Positions 14,734 to 21,033 of a DNA stretch of 21,033 bases are shown piece by piece (the first letter of the stretch is position 1; each line of letters starts with the position of its first letter). The DNA is from Thermoplasmata archaeon. Its GTDB lineage: Archaea > Thermoplasmatota > Thermoplasmata > Lutacidiplasmatales > UBA184. The position numbers and the translations under genes were made by a program. The stretch spans positions 1 through 21,033 of the forward strand of contig JASHPV010000054.1 in the NCBI GenBank assembly GCA_030037875.1, read 5' to 3'. The notes under the pieces are model-generated. The model worked only from the letters and a program-made list of their open reading frames with translations, had not been told where the DNA came from and made no database searches.

Positions 14734-16575
14734 ATGGAAGACGGGCGCCCGAGCGGCCCTCGGTTCGTGGACGCCGACCTCCTGATCGTGGGAGGGGGCC
14801 TGGCGGGTTGCGGTGCTGCCTATGAGTCTCGGTACTGGGGCCGCGACCTACGGATCGTCGTCGCCGAGAAAGCGGCCATCGAGCGCAGCGGCGCCGTCGC
14901 GCAGGGCCTCTCCGCGATCAACTGCTACCTCGGCATGCGCTGGGGGGAGAATCAACCGGAAGACTTCGTGCGGTACGTCCGAAACGACGTGATGGGTCTG
15001 TCCCGCGAGGACCTCGTCTACGACGTCGCGCGGCACGTGGACTCCACCGTCCACCTGTTCGAAGAATGGGGGCTCCCGATCTTCAAGGACCCGACGACCG
15101 GCCGCTACGTGCGCGAAGGACGATGGCAGGTAATGATCCACGGCGAGTCGTACAAACCGATCGTGGCCGAGGCGGCCCGTAAGGCGGCCACCGAAGTCGT
15201 TGAACACGTGATCGTGACGCATCTCCTCCCGGACGCTCGGGACACGCACCGGGTCGCGGGGGCGGTCGGCATCGATGTCCGGGATGGACGGTACGTGGTC
15301 TTCCGTGCGAAGGCGGTGATCGTCGCCGCGGCGGGTGCCTCTCACATCTTCCGTCCCCGCTCGGCCGGCGAGGGCTACGGCCGGACCTGGTACCCCCCGT
15401 GGGCCAGCGGCTCGGCCTATGGTCTCATGATTCCGTTCGGAACCGAGATGATCCAGATGGAGAATCGCCTGGTCGTCACCCGGTTCAAAGATGGGTACGG
15501 CCCCGTGGGCGCCTGGTTCCTCCTCCTCAAGGCGGTCGCCACGAACGCCCGGGGGGAGGAGTTCGAGAAGACCCGGCTCCCCGAGCTCCGCCAACGGGTC
15601 GGTGCCTACGCCGACGTCAAGCCGATGCCGACCTGTCTGCGGAACCACCTGATGTTGCAGGAGATCCGGGACGGCCACGGGCCGATCCTGATCCATACCG
15701 AACGCGTGCTGGACACGCCCGAGAAGGAGGCCCTCGGATGGGAGGACTTCCTCAACATGACCGTCGGGCAGGCCGTCACGTGGGCCGCCCAGGGCGTCGA
15801 CCCTCGGAAATCCCCCTCCGAGCTGATCCTTTCCGAACCGTACGTGATGGGTTCCCACGCCGTCTGCGCGGGAGCGTGGGCCAGCGGCCCCGCCGACCTG
15901 GCCCCCCCCGAATACCGATGGGGGTACAATCGCATGACGACGATCCCGGGGCTCTTCGGAGCCGGCGACGCTATCGGGGGATCAGCGCACAAGTTCTCCT
16001 CGGGTTCATTCACCGAAGGGCGGCTGGCCGCCAAGGGAGCGGTCGCCTTCCTGCGTGACCAGGCCGACCACCTCACGGTCCCTGACGAGAACCGCATCGC
16101 GGAGCTACAGGTCGAGCTGTTCCGACCCCTCGAGACGTTCCAGCACGGTCATTCGAAAGTGACCGGCGGCTCCGTGAGCCCCGACTACCTGCAGCCGTTG
16201 AGCGGGCTGCAGCGGCTCGAAAAGACGATGGACGAGTACGCCGGCGGCGCGAGCACAGACTACATGACGAATGAAACGATGCTCAACCGGGCCCTCGATA
16301 ACGTGACCCTGCTGCGGGCGGACCTGGCCCGCCTGGGCGCCGCCGACCTCCACGAACTTCAGCGGAGCTGGGAACTCGTTCACCGTGTCTGGACGGCCGA
16401 AGCGGTGGTGCGTCACACCTTGTTCCGGAAGGAGACCCGATGGCCCGGGTACTACTATCGGTCGGACTACCCTGTCATCGACGACACAAATTGGCGATGT
16501 TTCGTGAGCTCGGTGTACGACCGGGCCACCGACCGGTGGACGCTCTCGACCCGGCCCTATCGAGCGATCATGTAA
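14734..16575 (+). CDS. aprA: Adenylylsulfate reductase alpha subunit (AprA)
   Basis: This is a 613-residue FAD subunit of dissimilatory-type APS reductase, which interconverts APS and sulfite + AMP. The FAD motif is LLIVGGGLAGCGAAY (17-30). Diagnostic segments follow: GLSAINCYLG (N63), REDLVYDVARHVDSTVHLFEEWGLPI, HGESYKPIVAEAA (E138), TWYPPWASGSAYG (W223), TRFKDGYGPVGAWFLL (R250), MPTCLRNH, MGSHAVCAG (H375), HKFSSGSFTEGR and RWPGYYYRSDYP. These cover the positions corresponding, as far as can be judged by eye, to the substrate-binding Asn, Glu, Trp, Arg and His of the archaeal structure. It is the last gene of the DUF1059-fixX-aprB-aprA unit, with GGAG about 8 bases before ATG 14734. Sulfate-reducing or sulfite-oxidising direction cannot be read from the gene; sat, dsr and qmo are not in the window. 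Confidence 0.95.
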   Translation: MEDGRPSGPRFVDADLLIVGGGLAGCGAAYESRYWGRDLRIVVAEKAAIERSGAVAQGLSAINCYLGMRWGENQPEDFVRYVRNDVMGLSREDLVYDVARHVDSTVHLFEEWGLPIFKDPTTGRYVREGRWQVMIHGESYKPIVAEAARKAATEVVEHVIVTHLLPDARDTHRVAGAVGIDVRDGRYVVFRAKAVIVAAAGASHIFRPRSAGEGYGRTWYPPWASGSAYGLMIPFGTEMIQMENRLVVTRFKDGYGPVGAWFLLLKAVATNARGEEFEKTRLPELRQRVGAYADVKPMPTCLRNHLMLQEIRDGHGPILIHTERVLDTPEKEALGWEDFLNMTVGQAVTWAAQGVDPRKSPSELILSEPYVMGSHAVCAGAWASGPADLAPPEYRWGYNRMTTIPGLFGAGDAIGGSAHKFSSGSFTEGRLAAKGAVAFLRDQADHLTVPDENRIAELQVELFRPLETFQHGHSKVTGGSVSPDYLQPLSGLQRLEKTMDEYAGGASTDYMTNETMLNRALDNVTLLRADLARLGAADLHELQRSWELVHRVWTAEAVVRHTLFRKETRWPGYYYRSDYPVIDDTNWRCFVSSVYDRATDRWTLSTRPYRAIM

Positions 16576-16623
16576 CCGGGCGTCGCGGGGCGAACCCGAC
16601 GATGCTGCGAGCACTCTTCCCCG

Positions 16624-17232
16624 CTAGGACGTCGGCTTCTCCAGTACGTGGCGCCGAATCCACCGGTGGCGCTCCGACTTGACCACGTGCCATGGGTGAC
16701 GGACGATGAGTCGAGACCAGAGTTCGGGGGACACTCTCAACGTTCTCTTCAGGGCACTGAGCCGCCGTCGACGTTCCGGGTATGTAATCAGGGCGAGGCC
16801 CCCGGGCCTCAACATTCTCCAGGCCTCGTCCATCGCTCCCTCTTTGTCGACCATGCAGCACAGAACGAGGGAGAGCAGGACGCGGTCTACCGACCCGTTC
16901 GGGACCTCCGGCACATGGGCGGCAGACGTGCACATCACTCGGATGCGAGCATCGGTGCCCCAACGCGCCTCGGCGAGCGACAGGTTTCTCCGATCCGGAT
17001 CGACGAGGTCCACGGTTCCCTCCGGTCCTACTCGCTCGAGCAGGACAGGGACGAGGTACCCGACCCCCGTTCCTAGGTCCACGACATGCTGTCCGGATCT
17101 GATCGCGAGAAGGTCTGCCTCGGCCGTGGCGGGAGCCCACCATCGCCGGAGCCAGTTGTCGAGCGTCCATCCCCGACATCGGCGGTCCCGAGAGGCGACC
17201 ACGGGAATCGCGGGATCCGAGATTCCCTTCAC
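16624..17232 (-). CDS. Class I SAM-dependent methyltransferase
   Basis: This is a 202-residue protein with a Rossmann-type methyltransferase core. Motif I is HVVDLGTGVGYL (49-60), an acidic residue closes strand 2 in DLVDPD, VDRVLLSLVLCCM is motif IV-like, and EAWRMLRPGGLALITYPE is the motif VI region. The target molecule is not evident; UbiE/Methyltransf_11 style enzymes have this layout. The C-terminus is basic (RHRWIRRHVLEK). The start is GTG 17232, supported by the TATA-like TTTTATTTTCG (17262-17251 on the minus strand) 25 bases upstream, implying a leaderless message independent of the ATPase gene. It is convergent with aprA across 48 bases. Confidence 0.85.
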   Translation of the reverse strand: MKGISDPAIPVVASRDRRCRGWTLDNWLRRWWAPATAEADLLAIRSGQHVVDLGTGVGYLVPVLLERVGPEGTVDLVDPDRRNLSLAEARWGTDARIRVMCTSAAHVPEVPNGSVDRVLLSLVLCCMVDKEGAMDEAWRMLRPGGLALITYPERRRRLSALKRTLRVSPELWSRLIVRHPWHVVKSERHRWIRRHVLEKPTS

Positions 17233-17250
17233 CCACCCAACGAGTTCGTT

Positions 17251-17262
17251 CGAAAATAAAAC
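17251..17262 (-). promoter_or_regulatory. TATA box of the methyltransferase gene
   Basis: The minus strand reads TTTTATTTTCG, the most AT-rich stretch in this neighbourhood. It is centred about 25 bases before GTG 17232, as expected of an archaeal leaderless promoter. Confidence 0.5.
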
Positions 17263-17325
17263 CAGGGCCCGACCCCGCTCCGCCCTCGCGAAGGAAGCGG
17301 GCAGGGGGCTAGCCGGGATCTCAGC

Positions 17326-19713
17326 TCACTCGGCATCGGGGCCGGCGCGCGCAGTAACGCTGGCGGCCTCGAGCCGCTCCGCCTCGTCTAGGTGCCGCTG
17401 AGCCTCTTCGGGCCGACCCGCACTCTTATCGAGCCCGGCCAGGCGGCGATGGCACTCGGCGGCTTCCTCCGGAGTGGCGGCCTCCGTCGCAAGGGCGAGC
17501 GACCGCTCGTAGAGGGTACGGGCCTTGTCGAGACGGCCTTCCCGTTCCTGCAGCATCCCGGTGATCAGGGTGATCTGCTGCTCCACCTCGCGCCGGGGAG
17601 AATCTCCGGCCAACTGGCGAAGGTGCTCCAAGGCCTTCCGGGCCCGGCCGGTGCGGCCCTCTTCCACCAAGACCCGAGCCGTGCGTAGTTCGACCCACTT
17701 CTCCAGGGCCTCCGACCCGGAACTCGAGGCTTGATCGGCGGCGGCCGTGAGGTCGCTCAACGCGTCCGGTAGCCGGCCCAAGGTCCGTAGAACGGCCGAG
17801 CGGTCGAGATACGTCCGGGCGAGCCACTCCGCGTCGCCGCTGGCCGTAAACCGCTCGATCGCCTCCGTGAGGAGCCGGCGGGACAGTGCCAGTCCGTTCG
17901 GGTCCAAGAGCCGGACCAGGTGGGCCCGGTCGAGCAGCGACTGGCCTTCCAGCTGAGCATCACCCGCCAGGCGCGCGAGCTCGGCGGCCGCGTGGTGGTG
18001 TTCCTCAGCGGCCGCCGGATCGGCGAGACTCCAGGCCGCGACCCCGAGCGCCCGGTGCGCCACGGCCAACCACCGGAGCTCCCCCTTGGCCCGATAGGCT
18101 CGCAGGGAGCGTTCCGCAGCCGTGCGCGCGCTCTGGGCATGGGCCCACAGGTCCGACCGGAACTCCGGTACGAACAGTTGCTCGAGTGGCGACGGGGCAT
18201 CGGGCCCCGTCTGGCTGGGGTCGCGCAGCGCCTCGAGCACTTGGATCGCCTCGGCGACCTTACCGATCCGGCTGAGGACGTGGCCCAAGGCGACCCGCAC
18301 CACTCGCTCGGACTCGGGACGCGACGACGGAAGTTGCCAGAGACTGTCCAGGGCCCTCTCGAGGTAGACTCGGGCCTCCTCGTAGGCGTACTCCCGGGCT
18401 GCCACGTCGGCCGCCCGCCGGTTGTAATCGACAGAGGGAACCGTCTCCCCGGCCAAGTGGTAATGGAACGCGATTTCGAAGAGCTCCGGCCCGGCCTGAC
18501 GGGCGCCGATCTCGAGGGCCCGGGCGACGTTTCGGTGCATCAGCTTCCGCCGGCCCTCGGGGATTTTGGTGTACAGTTCCTGTCGCACCGCCGGGTCGGC
18601 AAACTCGTACCGTTGCCGACCCTGGCGACGGAGTGTCCCGCTGTCGACGAGCGGAGCCAGAAGCGGCTCGAGCGTCTCCCCCGAACGACGGTGAAGCGTA
18701 CGAGCCATGACCGCAAGGCTGAACTGCCGGCCGATGACGGCCCCGTACGTCAGAATCCGCTGGGTCTCCTCGGGGACGCTGCCGGGCCGGAACGCGAGAG
18801 CCGCCGTGCCTCCCCCTTCTTCTGTCGGCTTCTCGGCCGAGGGTACCGACTCCTTGTAGCGCCGGGCAAGCTGCTCGACGATCGCCGGCACGCCTTGCGA
18901 GCGATCGTGGACCGCCCGCACGTACTCCGGCGAGGGACGGGGGTCGGGCCGGGTGTCTCGAATCACTTGAGCCGTCTCGTCGAGCGATAGGCCCGAGAGC
19001 CCGACCATCTCGACGGCGGGTCCTTTCGTCAGGGTCTCGATGGCCGCCCCGCGCACGCCGCCCGGAGATAACGCGGGGTCAACGGTGGCCACAAGGATGA
19101 AACGGCGGTCGCGAACGCCGCCGGCGAGGCTCCGAAGAAACTCGAGCGAGTCACGGTCCGTGTGATGCAGGTCGTCCACTGCGATCATCACGGGGGGGCC
19201 CTCCGGAGTGTCCAGCAGCACTCGCTCGAGCTGCGCGTACAGCAGTCGTCGCCCGAGGTCGATGAGCGCTCGTTCCATTTCGAACAATCCGAGAATCCGC
19301 TTCTCGACGGGCGCGTCTCCTTCGGGAAGAACGGCAACGGTGGGGAAACCGGAAACGACGCCCGCCTGGTCTCCCGCGACCAACCACAGTGGCAATCCCG
19401 AGGTGCTCTCCCCCAGCGCGGAGGCGTCGGCCCCATTGTCCGCTTGCGGAAGGAGGTCCCGAACGAGGTCGTACGGGACCGGCGTGTCCCGCGGTACGGC
19501 GCGAGCCTCCGCGATGCGAAAGCCGCGACCCTTGGCTCGGTGGATGGCCGCGTCGAGGACTGCGGACTTACCCATGCCTGAGGGACCCGAGATTACGATG
19601 ATGCGTCCCTCGCGGTGCTCGACCGCATCGAGCGCGTCGGCTATCAGGGAAAGTACTGACGATCTCCCGTGGAGCGGAGGGGCGTCCCCGGGGGTTTTAC
19701 CTGCTTCCGCCAC
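17326..19713 (-). CDS. AAA-type (STAND-like) ATPase with TPR repeats
   Basis: This is a 795-residue protein. It begins LHGRSSVLSLIADALD, then Walker A GPSGMGKS (43-50), Walker B VMIAVDDLHHTD (175-186) and an RFILVAT sensor-like strand near 212. This layout resembles AAA_16/MalT-type regulatory ATPases. A winged-helix-like linker (GAVIGRQFSLAVMARTL to RYEFADPAVRQELY) follows at roughly 335-410. From about 425 to the end it is nearly all helical TPR-like repeats with YxxAxxxLERAL and AxxLYERSLAL patterns. Proteins of this kind act as ligand- or partner-sensing switches. No C-terminal LuxR-type HTH or cyclase domain is present, so the output is unknown. The start is GTG 19713; a T-rich box (AGTTTTTAGG, about 19756-19747) lies about 38 bases upstream. 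Confidence 0.85.
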   Translation of the reverse strand: MAEAGKTPGDAPPLHGRSSVLSLIADALDAVEHREGRIIVISGPSGMGKSAVLDAAIHRAKGRGFRIAEARAVPRDTPVPYDLVRDLLPQADNGADASALGESTSGLPLWLVAGDQAGVVSGFPTVAVLPEGDAPVEKRILGLFEMERALIDLGRRLLYAQLERVLLDTPEGPPVMIAVDDLHHTDRDSLEFLRSLAGGVRDRRFILVATVDPALSPGGVRGAAIETLTKGPAVEMVGLSGLSLDETAQVIRDTRPDPRPSPEYVRAVHDRSQGVPAIVEQLARRYKESVPSAEKPTEEGGGTAALAFRPGSVPEETQRILTYGAVIGRQFSLAVMARTLHRRSGETLEPLLAPLVDSGTLRRQGRQRYEFADPAVRQELYTKIPEGRRKLMHRNVARALEIGARQAGPELFEIAFHYHLAGETVPSVDYNRRAADVAAREYAYEEARVYLERALDSLWQLPSSRPESERVVRVALGHVLSRIGKVAEAIQVLEALRDPSQTGPDAPSPLEQLFVPEFRSDLWAHAQSARTAAERSLRAYRAKGELRWLAVAHRALGVAAWSLADPAAAEEHHHAAAELARLAGDAQLEGQSLLDRAHLVRLLDPNGLALSRRLLTEAIERFTASGDAEWLARTYLDRSAVLRTLGRLPDALSDLTAAADQASSSGSEALEKWVELRTARVLVEEGRTGRARKALEHLRQLAGDSPRREVEQQITLITGMLQEREGRLDKARTLYERSLALATEAATPEEAAECHRRLAGLDKSAGRPEEAQRHLDEAERLEAASVTARAGPDAE

Positions 19714-19946
19714 CAGATCCCAAGGCGGCGCTCAGTTCTAGGGGGCCTAAAAACTGCCGCCTGCCGCTTGAGTTAGGTCTTCCATGGCAGAGAAAGACTT
19801 CGGTGACCGTCGAGCCGGCCGCCCCTGCCCCACGCCCGGGAACTTCCCTCGCGGAGCCAAGCTCCGACGAACGAACAGCTCGCGCTCGACCCCTTGCAGC
19901 CCCCGGTCCCCCGGCCCCGCAGCGAGGGGGCCCGTACTACGCCCGC
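19714..19946. other. Spacer without a supported gene
   Basis: This is 233 bases between the TPR-ATPase start and the end of the small minus-strand gene. Open frames exist on both strands but are Pro/Arg-rich and have no ribosome binding site or promoter-like element. The one AT-rich element, TTTTTAGG on the minus strand near 19752, may serve as terminator for the small gene or as promoter for the ATPase. Confidence 0.4.
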
Positions 19947-20192
19947 TCACTCCGGAACGGCGGCAGGGAACTCTCGGCGTGCGGCCGCCGCAGTAGGCCC
20001 GACGGGCTCGGGCTGTTCGCTGGAAGCCCGGCCGGTTGTCCGCTGCACGCTGAGAAGTCCCTGGGCCCTTAGCGAGCGCGGATCCTCCGCGCGGCTCTCG
20101 AGCTCAGCGTAGTCCCGGAAAGGCCGCAGGGGCTTCGACCGGAGGCCGTACCGCTCGTTGAGCGACGACTTCGCGACTAGGTCGAAGATCAT
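19947..20192 (-). CDS. Hypothetical small protein
   Basis: This is an 81-residue protein of unknown family. The first ~50 residues are charged and probably helical (IFDLVAKSSLNERYGLRSK, PFRDYAELESRAEDPRSLRAQGLL). The remainder is low-complexity Ala/Pro/Glu-rich and likely disordered. Codons in the first half end almost entirely in G or C, as in known genes here. ATG 20192 is preceded by a strong AGGAGGGG three bases upstream and by a TATA-like element TTCAAATAC about 55 bases upstream. It is divergent from the membrane protein at the right end. The short 37-codon frame starting at the ATG 20217 in front of it is a less likely alternative. Confidence 0.55.
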   Translation of the reverse strand: MIFDLVAKSSLNERYGLRSKPLRPFRDYAELESRAEDPRSLRAQGLLSVQRTTGRASSEQPEPVGPTAAAARREFPAAVPE

Positions 20193-20243
20193 CTTCCCCT
20201 CCTGTGGCTTCGTCCATCACGGAACCAACGTTCTTGGGCAAAC

Positions 20244-20267
20244 CGAAGTATTTGAAGTTAACGTCAA
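20244..20267 (-). promoter_or_regulatory. TATA-like box with adjoining near-palindrome
   Basis: On the minus strand TTCAAATACTT (about 20254-20244) is a TATA candidate for the 81-residue gene. Touching its upstream side is a 16-base near-palindrome at 20252-20267, TTGA-AGTTAACG-TCAA, symmetric apart from one mismatched pair. It is a plausible operator. Confidence 0.4.
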
Positions 20268-20321
20268 GCCAGAACCCGTATCACTATCGATAATCGGAGT
20301 TGTCCGCCATTCGTCCGACGA

Positions 20322-20330
20322 CTTATATAG
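20322..20330 (+). promoter_or_regulatory. TATA box toward the right-end membrane protein
   Basis: CTTATATAG is the best archaeal TATA match in the window. The expected transcription start is near 20352, leaving a leader of about 135 bases before ATG 20489. Confidence 0.5.
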
Positions 20331-20351
20331 TTCCCCGGAGGTAACAGAGCT

Positions 20352-20488
20352 CCGCGGGGGGCCCCGGAATCGCCGGCACCGGGCCGAGATGCAGGGGGGA
20401 ACGGGGGTCCGAGTCGGGACGTGGGTGGCGCTCTGTTCTCCGACGTGGACTTCATCTAAGCGGAGGCTCAGATACTGGGGGGAGCCCG
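20352..20488 (+). other. G-rich 5' leader with possible short upstream ORF
   Basis: This leader is long compared with the leaderless genes elsewhere in the window. It holds G runs at 20394-20399, 20403-20407, 20416-20418 and 20423-20425 that could stack into a quadruplex. A 52-codon frame (ATG 20389 to TAG 20547) overlaps the start of the membrane protein and lacks recognisable protein features. Either could regulate the downstream gene. Confidence 0.3.
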
Positions 20489-21033
20489 ATGGCCGGCCCC
20501 CCATACGTTCTACCTCCGCCGAGTTCGCCAGGGAGTTACCGGGCTAGCACCGCAGGTCCGGGTCGAAGCTCGGTCCTATCATTGTGGATCTCGGCCAAGG
20601 GGTTCCTCTCCCGACACCCGATCCTGTGCCTGGCCCTTCTCAGTCCGGGAATTCCGGAGTATCTCTCCTCCTCGAGCGCACTCAGCACCATTCTGATCAG
20701 TCCGCCGTTTTTCGCACTTCAGCTACTAGCGAACCTCGGGCTGTACCTGCCGGGAGTCCTTCTCATCCGGGAAGCTATGATCCGGTGGAGGAAGGGCTGG
20801 GCATCGGTTCTCCTCCTCGGAGCGGCGTACGGCATTCTGGAGGAAGGAATCGCACTCGAAACGCTGTTCTATTCCCGCGCGGCTCCAGTAGGCGCTCTGG
20901 GCTTTTACGGGCACTGGCTCGGCGTCAACTGGGTCTGGATCCCGGGCGTTCTGCTGGTCCACATGATCTTCAGTGTATCGTTGCCGATCCTCCTGCTGGG
21001 ACTCGCCTTGCCTCAAACCCGGGGGAGAAGCCT
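20489..21033 (+). CDS. Polytopic membrane protein, 3' end missing
   Basis: This open frame runs off the right edge, with 181 complete codons visible. After a Pro/Ser-rich N-terminus (1-30), hydrophobic segments include HPILCLALLSPGIPEYL, FFALQLLANLGLYLPGVLLI, WASVLLLGAAYGILEEGIALETLF and WVWIPGVLLVHMIFSVSLPILLLGLAL. The paired glutamates in GILEEGIALE and the later His residues within membrane segments recall the CPBP/Abi intramembrane protease layout. However, the usual EExxxR is not seen, so this is only a hint. ATG 20489 has GGGGGGAG five bases upstream and a strong TATA box at 20322-20330. Confidence 0.7.
   Translation, partial: MAGPPYVLPPPSSPGSYRASTAGPGRSSVLSLWISAKGFLSRHPILCLALLSPGIPEYLSSSSALSTILISPPFFALQLLANLGLYLPGVLLIREAMIRWRKGWASVLLLGAAYGILEEGIALETLFYSRAAPVGALGFYGHWLGVNWVWIPGVLLVHMIFSVSLPILLLGLALPQTRGRS

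Noticed and set aside
14848..15858. 336-codon minus-strand open frame opposite aprA
   Set aside because: Antisense shadow caused by high third-position GC in aprA; His/Asp/Arg/Val-rich, with no promoter or family.
19784..20072. Plus-strand open frames opposite the 81-residue gene
   Set aside because: Pro/Arg/Ser-rich, no ribosome binding site, poor codon pattern compared with the minus-strand frame.
20158..20547. 129-codon plus-strand open frame across the divergent spacer
   Set aside because: It runs through both TATA boxes and the near-palindrome, has mixed composition and no family. Only the part from ATG 20389 is kept, as a possible leader ORF.
1..21033. CRISPR arrays, insertion sequences, rRNA or complete tRNA genes
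   Set aside because: No regularly spaced repeats, transposase-like frames or RNA-gene signatures were seen on either strand by eye.

Overview
The window is a GC-rich stretch of what looks like an archaeal chromosome, most likely a member of Thermoplasmatota; this is an inference from style, since no marker gene is present. Several genes have AT-rich TATA-like boxes about 25-35 bases upstream of the start codon with little or no leader. Others have GGAGG-type ribosome binding sites. The content (adenylylsulfate reductase, Fix/ETF genes, UspA, a small zinc-ribbon protein, a TPR-ATPase) fits a heterotrophic or sulfur-linked archaeon. No rRNA, tRNA, CRISPR array, IS element or phage gene was recognised.

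Left part (1-10062). A pirin-type cupin and a GNAT acetyltransferase lie on the + strand, followed by a spacer with a possible mini-transcript. A three-gene minus-strand operon follows: DECR-like SDR, MFS transporter, YtcJ-like amidohydrolase. The amidohydrolase has no ATG, GTG or TTG that could start its conserved N-terminus. Divergent from it is an MBLAC1-like metallo-beta-lactamase-fold hydrolase. Next come a palindrome-rich segment carrying a small minus-strand zinc-ribbon gene, a divergent promoter with a perfect inverted repeat, and a large membrane-anchored penicillin-acylase-type Ntn hydrolase whose stop overlaps the start of a small multi-span membrane protein.

Centre (10063-16575). 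This is the most coherent block: uspA (-), etfB-etfA (+), fixC (-), then DUF1059-fixX-aprB-aprA (+). All four Fix components (EtfB/FixA, EtfA/FixB, FixC, FixX) are present, but the genes are not a single fixABCX operon. The ferredoxin FixX sits in the same transcription unit as both subunits of dissimilatory-type APS reductase. No qmo, dsr or sat gene is in the window. The layout suggests an electron route between APS/sulfite chemistry and an ETF/FixCX quinone or flavin module in place of QmoABC. This is the leading candidate for an undescribed system.

Right part (16576-21033). A SAM-dependent methyltransferase and a 795-residue AAA-type ATPase with C-terminal TPR-like helices lie on the minus strand, along with a small uncharacterised protein with a strong ribosome binding site. 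A divergent intergenic region with two TATA boxes and a near-palindromic element leads to a membrane protein cut off by the right end of the window.
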